Below the pieces are notes generated by a model, which saw nothing but the letters and a program-made list of their open reading frames with translations, was not told where the DNA came from and did no database searches. From Salinadaptatus halalkaliphilus (GTDB lineage Archaea > Halobacteriota > Halobacteria > Halobacteriales > Natrialbaceae), in NCBI RefSeq assembly GCF_006543045.1, contig NZ_RBZW01000010.1, positions 1 through 32,226 of the forward strand: 32,226 bases of DNA, written 5' to 3'. A program made the position numbers and the translations under genes. Every line of letters begins with the position of its first letter. Positions within the stretch are counted from its first letter, which is position 1. Of the stretch, positions 17,052 through 24,803 are shown in pieces.

Positions 17052-18506
17052 TTACTCCTCGTGAAATTCTTTCAGCTGAGCATTCACGACTGAACTGAGG
17101 AGTTCTTCCTGCTGGGCTATTCCTTCCAAGCGTGTATCATCGACGATCCGAGTCATCATCGCTTCAGGATCACCCGTGAATGTGAACTCCATATACATCC
17201 CGCCGCCTCGTCCGCGGCTTTTCCGGGATGTTGAAATCAACCCGTATGTCGAGAGTTCTTTGACATATTTGACGTACGTTTCACGAGTCATCTGGTCCGC
17301 ATCGAGTTCGTTCGTGACCCACTGATAAACTTTGAATCCAACCGGGCTTGGGACGGAACTACCCGTCCGACTCGAGTGATACGCAACGGCTGCGGTTGCG
17401 TATAGTGAAATCTTCTTTTGTGTCGTAAGCCCCTCAACGAGCTTCAGCGACCGGTCTTTGTCAATCTCCTCCTGAGATTCTCGGACGTGGTCCTCCGTGA
17501 CCACTTCATCTCCCCGTTCGTCTGCGAGGTCACCGGCACCGCGGAACAGGTCGATCGCCTTCCGTGCGTCACCGTGACTTTGTGCAGCGAACGCCGCCAC
17601 GAGCGGAATCACGTCGTCCTCGAGAGCATCTTGACGGAACGCATCGCGTCGATTTTCGAGAATTTCGCGCAGCTGGTTTGCGTCGTAGTCAGGGAAGTAG
17701 ACGTCACGTGGATTGAATGAACTCTCGGCACGTCCGTCGATGTCTTCCATAAATTTTGGATCGTTCGTCAGCGCTGCGACGGACACGCGGCCTTCAATTT
17801 CGTTCGTGTTACTCGCCCGTGATAGCTGATAGAGAAGCTTTGAGTATGCGGGTTCGTCGTTTTCGCGCCGGCCAACCAAGAGATCGATCTCGTCGAGAAT
17901 GAAGATGACTGAATCGTAGTGCTTGTTGATGAGTTCGTACAGACGTCGGTACTTGCGCTTCGTCGAGACGCCGGTCTCTGGAACTCCGACTTCCGTCCCA
18001 ACGTCTTGGGCGACAGTTTGGACGAGTTCGTAGACGGCCTGATCGAGCGTATTGATTGGTTGGCAGTTGATATCGACAACGCCGAACCGCTTGCCTTTGG
18101 ATTGACAGAGCTCGATGATCTGTTGCGTGACGGCCCCGATGATGAGTGACTTACCTGTCCCTGCGGGACCGTACAGCAGCATATTCGGCGGCCGATTTCC
18201 CTGGAGAGTCGGTTTCAAAAACGAGACGACGGACTCGAGCTGGTCGTCACGGCCGACGATTCGCTCCTCGTCGATAATCGTGTCAGGCTCGACGAGGTCC
18301 CGGTTGACGAAAACTGATGCCTCCCCCTCATCATCGAGCATATCACGAATCGACCGCTGAGGGCTCTCTTCAGTCGATTCGTGATTTTGACTTGAGTCTC
18401 CGGCAGCATCCTCACGGGCGGATTCTAACTGCTGTCCATCCGATGTAGTACTAGTTCCTTCATCAAGGGTGGATTGGTCCGCCCCTTCTTGATCACTACC
18501 GGCCAT
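17052..18506 (-). CDS. orc1: Orc1/Cdc6-type replication initiator
   Basis: A 484-residue AAA+ protein that would bind origin repeats and help load the MCM helicase. The first about 60 residues are an acidic Ser/Thr/Gln-rich tail. The AAA+ part shows Walker A LYGPAGTGKS (about 111-120), Walker B IFILDEIDLL (about 201-210), sensor 1 VAALTND (about 243-249) and sensor 2 with HGDARKAIDL (about 315). A C-terminal winged helix follows (about 390-484, including YVKYVKELSTYGLISTSRKSRGRGGG). An in-frame GTG at 18521 would add five residues, but the ATG at 18506 lies about 25 nt from a TATA box and is preferred as a leaderless start. Four repeats stand upstream and three downstream of the gene, so it probably recognises them and may control its own expression. 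Confidence 0.92.
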   Translation of the reverse strand: MAGSDQEGADQSTLDEGTSTTSDGQQLESAREDAAGDSSQNHESTEESPQRSIRDMLDDEGEASVFVNRDLVEPDTIIDEERIVGRDDQLESVVSFLKPTLQGNRPPNMLLYGPAGTGKSLIIGAVTQQIIELCQSKGKRFGVVDINCQPINTLDQAVYELVQTVAQDVGTEVGVPETGVSTKRKYRRLYELINKHYDSVIFILDEIDLLVGRRENDEPAYSKLLYQLSRASNTNEIEGRVSVAALTNDPKFMEDIDGRAESSFNPRDVYFPDYDANQLREILENRRDAFRQDALEDDVIPLVAAFAAQSHGDARKAIDLFRGAGDLADERGDEVVTEDHVRESQEEIDKDRSLKLVEGLTTQKKISLYATAAVAYHSSRTGSSVPSPVGFKVYQWVTNELDADQMTRETYVKYVKELSTYGLISTSRKSRGRGGGMYMEFTFTGDPEAMMTRIVDDTRLEGIAQQEELLSSVVNAQLKEFHEE

Positions 18507-18524
18507 ATGCCTGCTGTACACCGG

Positions 18525-18534
18525 AGCATTAAAA
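18525..18534 (-). promoter_or_regulatory. TATA box of the orc gene
   Basis: The minus strand reads TCTTTTTAAT about 25 nt before the ATG at 18506. The spacing fits a leaderless transcript and supports that start over the GTG at 18521. Confidence 0.5.
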
Positions 18535-18646
18535 AGATTAACCCTCGTCGATGTTTATTCGCCCGTTGTATCCAATACTTCCCGTGAATTCAGCTGTTTC
18601 ACGGCTCGTCAGTAAGAACCATCACCGAAGTACATCTGGTGGAAGA

Positions 18647-18819
18647 CCCCCCGTCATCGATGTGTAACGCAAAATCGGCGGCCCTCATGTGAATTTGCGT
18701 ATCTCTGATTGGAACTAGTCGTCCCACCCCCATCATCGAAGTGCAAGCCGCACGTCTGACACCCCCCGTCATCGAAGTGTAAACGCAGGGTCGACTGTCC
18801 CCCCGTCATCGAAGTGAAA
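18647..18819 (+). repeat. Cluster of four Orc-box-like repeats upstream of orc
   Basis: Four direct copies of the origin repeat stand at 18647-18667, 18727-18746, 18762-18782 and 18799-18819. The first carries TCGATGTGTAA, the others TCGAAGTG; the second has ATC for GTC in front and only five Cs. All are in the same orientation, with the C-string toward orc. Together with the copies at 15196, 15553 and 16999 they make seven boxes in 3.6 kb, all outside coding regions. They are probably Orc binding sites and part of the origin, and the group near the orc promoter may also regulate the gene. Confidence 0.75.
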
Positions 18820-18857
18820 ATCGGTTCAGTCTCCGGTTCTCTTGATGTTCACCGTTC

Positions 18858-18905
18858 GAATTTCATAGAGATTGCGAGGCGAATACCGCGACCCTTGGGG
18901 TCGGG
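18858..18905. mobile_element. Possible left end of the second intact TnpB element
   Basis: After GTTCGA (ending at about 18860) comes ATTTCATAG..GCGAGGCG, which resembles the start of the element at 27.9 kb (ATTAGATAG..GCAAGGCG). A hairpin CGACCC/GGGTCG follows at about 18890-18905. The border is a guess based on that similarity. Confidence 0.35.
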
Positions 18906-19006
18906 GCGGAAGCCGATACTCGATGACACAAACAACACGCGATAGAAAGGCTGACTCCTCAGCCCGAACAAATACGTTCAAATATATTTACACATACTGA
19001 TGAAGT

Positions 19007-20236
19007 ATGGAGGTCGTCCGCAACATCCAGCTAAAACTCGACGTCCCCGAGGACGACCACAGCGTTCTCGATAAGACGTTCGAGCAATTCCGCTATGCGG
19101 CCCAACACGTCGCTGACGCTGGCTGGAGCGACGACCCCACGGCGATCGAGGACACGAAGAACACACTCCACGACCAAACCTACACAGAGGTTCGGGAGCA
19201 GACCAGTCTGCAAGCCAGTCTCGTTCAAAGCGCCCGCAACATCGCCGCCGACGCCCTCGGCACCTGTAAAGACCGCATCCTCGACGACGGCAAAAAGGCA
19301 AGCAAGCCCGAGTTCCGAGGCAGTGTCGTCGTGTACAACGGGCGCACCATCACCTACCACGACGATCACGTGACCCTCGCCACTGTAGGCGACCGCGTGA
19401 CCGCCGAGTTCGTCACACCCGAAGACGACGAGGGCACGCCGATTGCGGAGTATTGGACGGACGAATGGAAGAAGAAGGAAGCTACACTACACAAGCGTGA
19501 CGGCAAGTACTACCTTCACATCGCAGTCGAGAAAGACGTCGAACCTGCTGATTCTAGCGACGATTCGACCGAGAACGGAGTGGTTCTTGGTGTCGATTTG
19601 AATGTAGACGGATACCTCGCCGTCACCAGCACGGGAGCCTTCCTCGGTAACGCAGACTACCTCAACCACCGCCGCGACGAGTACGAGCGTCGGCGCGGGA
19701 ACCTGCAACAGACAGGAACTCGTTCCGCGCATCTCACCATCAAGAGCATTGGCTCACGGTTCGCTCGGTGGAGCGCGGACTACCTTCACCGCGTGTCGAA
19801 GGCTATCGTCCGTGAAGCCGTGGAGAACGATTGTACGGCGATTGCGTTCGAGAATTTGAAACACATACGGACGCGTATCTCGAACGCCTCGAAGTTCCAG
19901 CAGTGGGCGTTCCGCGAACTCCACCGCCACGTCGAATACAAAGCCGAAGAACACGGAATCGACGTGGACGATGTTGCTCCAGCGTACACGTCACAGCGAT
20001 GTAGTCACGGCGAGTGTGGCTTCACCCACGAGGATAACCGCGATGGTGACGAGTTCGAGTGCTTGAACTGTGGAAAGGAACTCCACGCGGATTATAACGC
20101 CGCTCGGAACATCGGGTGGCGTCTTGTCCAGCACTGGCTCAAGTCTGGTGCTGGACGGGGCACCAGTCAACTGGCCCTCAAGTCAGGGACGTTGAAAGCG
20201 AACGGCGACTACACGCCTTCCGCCCTGCGCGGATAG
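19007..20236 (+). CDS. tnpB: TnpB, RNA-guided DNA nuclease of a solo IS200/IS605-type element
   Basis: A complete 409-residue TnpB. RuvC-I is GVDLNVD (Asp 197), RuvC-II AFENLK (Glu 282), the zinc ribbon CSHGECG...CLNC (Cys 332, 337, 352, 355; the first knuckle has four rather than two spacer residues) and RuvC-III ADYNAARN (Asp 362). All catalytic residues are present. Over the RuvC half it is very similar to the TnpB at 4600-5892 (shared AVTSTGAF.GNADYLNH), so the two elements belong to one lineage. The ATG at 19007 opens straight into the first strand (MEVVRNIQLKLDV). No tnpA lies nearby. The element sits beside the orc repeat cluster. Confidence 0.92.
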   Translation: MEVVRNIQLKLDVPEDDHSVLDKTFEQFRYAAQHVADAGWSDDPTAIEDTKNTLHDQTYTEVREQTSLQASLVQSARNIAADALGTCKDRILDDGKKASKPEFRGSVVVYNGRTITYHDDHVTLATVGDRVTAEFVTPEDDEGTPIAEYWTDEWKKKEATLHKRDGKYYLHIAVEKDVEPADSSDDSTENGVVLGVDLNVDGYLAVTSTGAFLGNADYLNHRRDEYERRRGNLQQTGTRSAHLTIKSIGSRFARWSADYLHRVSKAIVREAVENDCTAIAFENLKHIRTRISNASKFQQWAFRELHRHVEYKAEEHGIDVDDVAPAYTSQRCSHGECGFTHEDNRDGDEFECLNCGKELHADYNAARNIGWRLVQHWLKSGAGRGTSQLALKSGTLKANGDYTPSALRG

Positions 20237-20250
20237 AGCGGGAGTCCACT

Positions 20251-20285
20251 GACAAGCCTCGGGGCTTGACCCCGAGGCGGTTGAC
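20251..20285 (+). mobile_element. Right-end hairpin and predicted omega-RNA end
   Basis: GACAAG is followed by the stem GCCTCGGGG (20256-20264) / CCCCGAGGC (20270-20278) with a 5-nt loop, and then GGTTGAC ending at 20285. The same sequence-structure-sequence order ends the two other intact TnpB elements. The guide portion would start at 20286. Confidence 0.6.
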
Positions 20286-20655
20286 CTCTTACACGGAGTC
20301 CGGTACGTCCGTGTCATCCCACGGATTGTAGGCCATCTTCAATATGTAAAACCAACCTAATAACTCTCTATCGTCGGAATACGGCACATTTACACTTTGT
20401 ACACGGGGTGTGTGGTGAGAACCTATCAGCGGATACACTCGTGATCAGGGGTGTGGTCCATCACAGATAGAAAAACAGGCTCCAACTACGGAGTCTTGAA
20501 CTACTGTTTGTTCGTTAAATCGCCTCTATCGACTATTTATCGCTTAATTGGATCTGAACCTCGTTCTTCCTCCTCACTGCTTTCAGTCTGGACGAGGGGT
20601 GTGTAGTCAGCACTTTTCCAAGTGCACCAAAATCAAATAGCACACGGGATGTCCA
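20286..20655. other. Intergenic stretch with one degenerate Orc-box-like sequence
   Basis: No credible gene is seen. TTTACACTTTGTACACGGGG at 20389-20408 resembles the reverse-oriented origin repeat (about 17 of 22 positions) and may be a decayed eighth copy. Two GGGGTGTG words follow at about 20450 and 20595, and the stretch 20500-20560 is AT-rich. I see no convincing promoter. Confidence 0.35.
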
Positions 20656-21303
20656 TCAGATCAGCTTCGGGCGGAGCGGGATCCCTTCCCACCGGGTGTG
20701 ACAAGGCTCACAGAGCGAGACTAGGTTTGATGGATCGTGTGCAGCCTCGAGCTCATCCTCGTCGAATTCCGAGAACGGCTGAATATGATGTACTCGCGGC
20801 GTATAGCCGAGTTCATTTTCGTTACGGCCACACCCTTGGCAGGTTCGATTATCTCGCTCCAAGACCTGTTCACGCCGCTCTTTCCACAGTGGTCCATAGT
20901 TCGGAGTTGATTCCCAATCGTAGGTCGCTGTTTCCTGCTGCCATTCCCACTTACACTCTCGACTACAGAAATGGCGATTTGCTGGTTCGATATCGTACTG
21001 AATTCGCCTGATGGTCTCGCCGCAGTTTGTACATTCCGTCTGCGGACGATTGTCTATCTGCCATCGCCCTCTACACTCCTTGCTACAGAAATGGTTTGTC
21101 TGATCGTCTCTAAGCTTCTTTTCGTATCGTTTGAAGTCCGTCCCACAGTAGTCATATTGGAGGACGATTCTGCTGTCCATTTGTTCAGACCGCCACTTCC
21201 CGTGACATATTTTATCACAGAAGTGGTGCTCTGCACGCTCCACTACCGACGGCGGTCTTGAGACTGTATCTCCACAGAAGTCACACTCAACTTCGACGGG
21301 CAT
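20656..21303 (-). CDS. HNH endonuclease with three N-terminal zinc ribbons
   Basis: A 215-residue protein. Three similar treble-clef/zinc-ribbon units come first: CDFCGDTV...HFCDKICHGKW (about 7-37), a second with YCGTDFKR...HFCSKECRGRW (about 52-81) and CTNCGETIRR...HFCSRECKWEW (about 91-120). The second unit has Tyr where the first Cys is expected, so it may bind zinc weakly. The C-terminal HNH domain reads WKERREQVLERDNRTCQGCGRNENELGYTPRVHHIQPFSEF...NLVSLCEPCHTRWEG, with both CxxC pairs and the catalytic HH...N...H pattern. HNH proteins nick or cut DNA in restriction, homing and phage systems. There is no methylase next to it, so a restriction role is not supported. The nearest upstream gene on the same strand is 55 nt away. 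Confidence 0.85.
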   Translation of the reverse strand: MPVEVECDFCGDTVSRPPSVVERAEHHFCDKICHGKWRSEQMDSRIVLQYDYCGTDFKRYEKKLRDDQTNHFCSKECRGRWQIDNRPQTECTNCGETIRRIQYDIEPANRHFCSRECKWEWQQETATYDWESTPNYGPLWKERREQVLERDNRTCQGCGRNENELGYTPRVHHIQPFSEFDEDELEAAHDPSNLVSLCEPCHTRWEGIPLRPKLI

Positions 21304-21357
21304 AGATCGGCATCTCGCCGACCATTAGCAACCGTCATCACTGATGAATGTCAGGGG

Positions 21358-21681
21358 TTACTCGTCCGGGTTGACCGGTCCTTTATATTTGGACTTCACC
21401 GATTTACCTTCTCGCCACTGCCAGTAGTAGTAGCGGTTGTCGTTAATCTCCTTGATCGTGATCGTGGCCTTCGCCGGGACGTCGTCCGGCAGATCGTCGG
21501 GGCGTTCTTCGATTTCGCTTTCATCTGAGTCCTCTTCGAGACGGGCCTCGCGAGCTTTGTGCTCAGCTAACTCTTCAGCGTAGCGGGCAACGTGCTGGAG
21601 CTGCTCAGAAGAGGATTCGTTAAGCGTATTGACGAGGTCTGACGGGAGTTCCGCCGGCGGCGTCGGTGGCTCGTAGGACAT
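21358..21681 (-). CDS. Small conserved haloarchaeal protein (DUF6788-like)
   Basis: A 107-residue protein starting at the ATG at 21681 (MSYEPPTPPAELPSDLV); an in-frame start 14 codons earlier would place translation inside the upstream palindrome and is not preferred. An acidic helix (SSEQLQHVARYAEELAEHKAREARLEE) is followed by an acidic linker and a conserved tail, ATITIKEINDNRYYYWQWREGKSVKSKYKGPVNP. From memory this is a widespread haloarchaeal family, possibly DUF6788, common on plasmids. No function is known to me. A 12-bp inverted repeat directly upstream points to tight regulation. Confidence 0.7.
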   Translation of the reverse strand: MSYEPPTPPAELPSDLVNTLNESSSEQLQHVARYAEELAEHKAREARLEEDSDESEIEERPDDLPDDVPAKATITIKEINDNRYYYWQWREGKSVKSKYKGPVNPDE

Positions 21682-21697
21682 CAGCGGTCGCCTCGTG

Positions 21698-21738
21698 TTA
21701 ACCAACAAAGTGCGTATCGGCATAGATTTGTTGGTTAA
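21698..21738. promoter_or_regulatory. 12-bp inverted repeat, probable operator (TTAACCAACAAA type)
   Basis: TTAACCAACAAA (21698-21709) and TTTGTTGGTTAA (21727-21738) are perfect inverted copies 17 nt apart, just upstream of the ATG at 21681. The same half-site TTAACCAAC recurs at about 30488 and at 31995-32034. Confidence 0.65.
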
Positions 21739-21768
21739 TCAGATATCGACTCGTCACGGGTTGAAGAG

Positions 21769-21790
21769 TATGAATAGCAAACTATTCATA
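21769..21790. promoter_or_regulatory. 9-bp inverted repeat
   Basis: TATGAATAG (21769-21777) and CTATTCATA (21782-21790) are perfect inverted copies around CAAA. They lie in the promoter region of the small gene to the left and after the stop of the gene to the right. The repeat could be an operator or a weak terminator hairpin. Confidence 0.4.
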
Positions 21791-21885
21791 AATAGCAACC
21801 CGGGAACGCTGTCGATGTCAAACCAACGGCAATCAATTACACCTCACCGTGGAGGAGGTCGATAATTCAATTGCTGCTGTGAAAC

Positions 21886-22560
21886 TCACGAGCATTCTCT
21901 TTCTGACTCACGGTAGGAAACATCGAGATCGAGATCGTCGTACATGCGATCGAGCATAGCGAGTGCTGACTGAAACGTCGCATAATGCTTCCGCATGAAC
22001 TCTATCGTCTCGCGCCGAGAGATGACTGGATATCCTTCGACGTGGTCGGGGTTGAGCATCGAACGCTCGTTGAGGACGACTTGGAGAGGACCTTCAAACG
22101 ATTCCTCCGGTTGTCGCTCAAATCCTGTTGGGATTCCAAACCGTTCGAAAAAACGCTGCCAGGCGTCGATGTCCTTCTCAAGGACGGCAAGAAAGAGCGG
22201 GTAGTCTCCGGGCTCGCGACCAACCTGATAGCCCCCTTGGGTCCACACGTAGACGGCGTCCACCTGTGTAAAGGCGAAGGGCCAGTCACCGAACTGTGGG
22301 AGTACGTACGCCTCTTCGATGGACGGTGGATTCACAGCAGCACTCGTGGCTAGCAGGTCTCGTGTCGCCTTACGGACGCGATCGTCGGTCACGAACAGTC
22401 CGTCATCATATCGAAGATACCCTGCATCCTCTAGTTGATTGACTGCTTGACGAACCGTTTCGTAGGGGGTGTGGAGATGTTGGGCTACCGTTCGGATCGA
22501 ATCCCCAGGATTGACTGCGAGCAACACTCTAACAGCAGTCTCATCAAACGGTCCGTACAT
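21886..22560 (-). CDS. Winged-helix protein with a conserved haloarchaeal C-terminal domain
   Basis: A 224-residue protein. Residues 5-60 form a MarR/ArsR-like winged helix (AVRVLLAVNPGDSIRTVAQHLHTPYETVRQAVNQLEDAGYLRYDDGLFVT). The remaining part (IEEAYVLPQFGDWPFAFTQVDAVYVWTQGGYQVGREPGDYPLFLAVLEKDIDAWQRFFERFGIPTGFE, then HVEGYPVISRRETIEFMRKHYATFQSALAMLDRMYDD) is, from memory, conserved in haloarchaea in proteins that pair with a nucleotidyltransferase-like gene in a toxin-antitoxin layout. No such partner is adjacent here, so this may be an orphan antitoxin or regulator. A palindrome directly upstream suggests autoregulation. The ATG at 22560 opens into the conserved N terminus. Confidence 0.7.
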   Translation of the reverse strand: MYGPFDETAVRVLLAVNPGDSIRTVAQHLHTPYETVRQAVNQLEDAGYLRYDDGLFVTDDRVRKATRDLLATSAAVNPPSIEEAYVLPQFGDWPFAFTQVDAVYVWTQGGYQVGREPGDYPLFLAVLEKDIDAWQRFFERFGIPTGFERQPEESFEGPLQVVLNERSMLNPDHVEGYPVISRRETIEFMRKHYATFQSALAMLDRMYDDLDLDVSYRESERECS

Positions 22561-22568
22561 CTAATAGA

Positions 22569-22584
22569 TACCAATATTTTGGTA
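22569..22584. promoter_or_regulatory. Palindrome TACCAA-TATT-TTGGTA before the winged-helix gene
   Basis: A perfect 6-bp inverted repeat with a 4-nt spacer lies 8 nt upstream of the ATG at 22560. A TATA-like stretch (TAATTTATTT on the minus strand, about 22590-22600) lies just beyond. The position fits an operator for the encoded winged-helix protein. Confidence 0.5.
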
Positions 22585-22631
22585 ACAGTCAAATAAATTA
22601 CTACACTTTCGGCTATGACGCTCTGAACGGC

Positions 22632-22925
22632 CTATGCAATCCGTCTGACTGACTCAAGTCCCGAGACACCAGCCAGTCTGTCTCTGACCTCCTCCTCGCC
22701 AATCGCCGTAGTCCACAGGACCGTAATTTCGACGGTGATGAGTGTGGCTGACAGCTGTGGCTCGATACTATCCAATTCGTCAATCGTGACGTCATCGATA
22801 GTTTCGGGCCGCGAGAGACGCTTCTCAGCGTCAGTGACGAGGTCCCCATCCGCGCCGCAGGGGATTCGAATCGTCACGACGGCAATTGTCGTCGAGTCTA
22901 GGTCGGTGGTATTGGATACTGCCAT
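22632..22925 (-). CDS. Small hypothetical protein downstream of the Ro60-like gene
   Basis: A 97-residue acidic protein beginning at the ATG at 22925. The frame extends further upstream, but this start has a good ribosome-binding site (GGAG, 8 nt before the ATG). The sequence is two alpha/beta halves: TTIAVVTIRIPCGADGDLVTDAEKRLSRPETIDDVTIDELDSIEPQLSATLITVEITVLW and a final helical EEEVRDRLAGVSGLESVRRIA. The fold could be ferredoxin-like; I do not recognise the family. It lies about 150 nt downstream of the Ro60-like gene on the same strand and may be the last gene of the tRNA/Ro60 transcription unit. Confidence 0.6.
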   Translation of the reverse strand: MAVSNTTDLDSTTIAVVTIRIPCGADGDLVTDAEKRLSRPETIDDVTIDELDSIEPQLSATLITVEITVLWTTAIGEEEVRDRLAGVSGLESVRRIA

Positions 22926-23077
22926 ATTATCATCTCCGTTGAGGCGCGTCTCACGGGCCAGATGTTCGACAACTGTACTCCGAGTGCACGAGGGACGATT
23001 CGAACGCCCGTCTCGGTCGTGGCACAACCGCGTGTTTCCGAACTCCACCACTCGCGCATCCTCAAATCCGAACTGGG

Positions 23078-24607
23078 CTAGGTCGGGTCGAACGCCTCGA
23101 TCTCATCGATGATCTGTTTCGGATTCTCGGCGTGTTCGATGAACGAGAGGACGTTCTCCGACCATCCCGAGATGTTGTAGACGTTTTCGTAGCCTTCTGG
23201 CGTCACCAGGTCGCCGTAGGCCGCGAGATCGACGAGATACAGCGCGGTGTCCGCAGACACCTCGTCTCGATACGCATCGAACGCGTCTTTGACCGTCTGG
23301 GAATCGCGGGCCGTGAACGGCGTGTTGTCCCAGATCTGCATATCGGTGAAGACGACGATGCGTTCAACAGCATCCCCTCGGTCGTGGAGGTGCTTGATCG
23401 CCCTCCAGCCGTTCGTCGAGTTTCCGACATCCTCGTCGATCGCCAACACCGCCGCTTGGCGCTGCAGGACTGGCGTGTCGACGTGCATCGGAACGGTCTG
23501 GAAGTCGTCGCCGAACCCGCCGACGTCAGCACCCTGGTCGGCCAGGATCGCACCGAACAATGCACCGATCTCCTTCAGTCGGAGCGTGCTGTTCGCGGAC
23601 AGCGGCTGATCCATCGATCCCGACAGGTCGACCGCGACAAAGGTATCGCCGAATCCGCCAGGCACCGTCTCGACCGCGACATCAATTGCGTCTTCGAGCC
23701 ACTGCTCGACCGTCGGTGCCTGGACATCCGCGTCTTGCAGCGCGGTGTAGGCCTGGTAGTACCGGAACGGGTACAGCGGCGCGTGGCGGATGGCCTCCAG
23801 GTCGAGGTGATCCACGACGGTGTCCTCCGGAACGCCGGCTTCGAGCATATTCCGGAGGTTCCGGATCGACGCGAAGATGGGCAGCGTGTACTCGTCGTCC
23901 TCGATGAGCAGTTCCCAGGCGGCTTGGGTGTTGCCGCGCTCGGAGATAACCGTCTCCCACGTGTTCGGCGCCGGCAACGGGTCGACGTCGGGATAGTCGT
24001 CGAGGCCACCACGCATGAACCGCTCGAAGAGCGCTTCCTGCTCGGCGTCGATGGGCGTGGGGTGGACGCGGTTGAAGACGTCGTGCAGCGTCACCTCGCG
24101 CTGCGACAGCTCGTACTTGCCCAGCGTGTAGGCGTCGGCCATCTCCACCAGCGCGTCCTCGATCCCGCGTCGAAGCGGCCACGGCGCAGTCCCGCCGAAC
24201 AGCTGATCGTGGACCGCGAGCGCGGTGGCCGTCTCGTCCATCCGCTGGATGATCGCCGGCGCCCATTCGCGGATGAGCGACTCGGGGGAGTCGTCCTTGA
24301 ATCGGTCGTCGTTGGCTGCCAGTACGAGTAGCACTTGTGGGATGTCCCGCAAGTAGAGCTCCTGGCGCGCATAGGCCGCGAGCTTCAGGACGAACTCCGG
24401 GTCCTCGTTTGCGGCGGCATCGAACTGGCGAACGACAGCAGCGAGCTGTTCGTCATCGGTCTCGTAGAACGAGCCCTCCAGCAGCTGGTTGATCGTGCGC
24501 TTGTACAGTGCGAGTCGGGGGTCGGCAGGCTCGAACGCTTCGCCACCCTCGTAGTTGGTGGTCCGCGTTGCCTCCGCGACCGTTTGCTTTGGCGTGTTGA
24601 ATTCCAT
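23078..24607 (-). CDS. Ro60-like RNA-binding protein (TROVE plus von Willebrand A domain)
   Basis: A 509-residue Ro60 (Rsr) homologue. Residues about 10-300 are the HEAT-like helical TROVE domain, which in known relatives forms a ring that holds Y RNAs on its surface and passes the ends of misfolded RNAs through its centre. Diagnostic pieces are YKRTINQLLEGSFYE, FVLKLAAYARQELYLRDIPQVLLVLAA and HAPLYPFRYYQAYTAL. The vWA domain follows with a complete MIDAS site: D327-x-S329-x-S331 in AVDLSGSMDQ, T398 and D422 in VVFTDM. The ATG at 24607 has GGTGAT just upstream, complementary to the 16S rRNA 3' end; the frame further upstream runs into tRNA-Arg and is not coding. It lies at the downstream end of a 14-tRNA array on the same strand and directly after two structured tRNA-like RNAs that are candidate Y RNAs. 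Family members act in RNA quality control and stress survival; mycobacteriophage Bxz1 is a known case of a Ro homologue next to a large tRNA set. Confidence 0.92.
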   Translation of the reverse strand: MEFNTPKQTVAEATRTTNYEGGEAFEPADPRLALYKRTINQLLEGSFYETDDEQLAAVVRQFDAAANEDPEFVLKLAAYARQELYLRDIPQVLLVLAANDDRFKDDSPESLIREWAPAIIQRMDETATALAVHDQLFGGTAPWPLRRGIEDALVEMADAYTLGKYELSQREVTLHDVFNRVHPTPIDAEQEALFERFMRGGLDDYPDVDPLPAPNTWETVISERGNTQAAWELLIEDDEYTLPIFASIRNLRNMLEAGVPEDTVVDHLDLEAIRHAPLYPFRYYQAYTALQDADVQAPTVEQWLEDAIDVAVETVPGGFGDTFVAVDLSGSMDQPLSANSTLRLKEIGALFGAILADQGADVGGFGDDFQTVPMHVDTPVLQRQAAVLAIDEDVGNSTNGWRAIKHLHDRGDAVERIVVFTDMQIWDNTPFTARDSQTVKDAFDAYRDEVSADTALYLVDLAAYGDLVTPEGYENVYNISGWSENVLSFIEHAENPKQIIDEIEAFDPT

Positions 24608-24721
24608 CCTATCACCCGGAGCCGCAACAGGCGACTCCGATCGTAGCTGCCCACAAGCTCTGTGAGCAGCGAGTCTCGGGAGAGAAACTTCCCGAACCAG
24701 CCTCGCATCGCTCGGCTGGAC

Positions 24722-24795
24722 GTTCCCGGCACGATTCGAACGTGCGACACCCGGCTTCGAAGGCCGGTGCTCTGTCCTGACTGAGCTACGGGAAC
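24722..24795 (-). tRNA. tRNA-Arg (anticodon UCG)
   Basis: A full cloverleaf of 74 nt: acceptor GTTCCCG/CGGGAAC, D-arm GCTCAGTCAGGACAGAGC, anticodon stem CCGGC/GCCGG with loop CTTCGAA (anticodon TCG, codon CGA) and T-arm GCACG-TTCGAAT-CGTGC. All stems pair fully. It is the array member nearest the Ro60-like gene. Confidence 0.92.
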
Positions 24796-24803
24796 ACGAG
24801 TGG

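Noticed and set aside
18647-18819. CRISPR array
   Set aside because: The four repeats are unevenly spaced (60, 16 and 17 nt), vary in sequence and recur in both orientations around orc, which fits initiator boxes and not CRISPR.
20389-20410. Eighth Orc box
   Set aside because: About 17 of 22 positions match but the centre TCGATG is lost; I list it only as a possible decayed copy.
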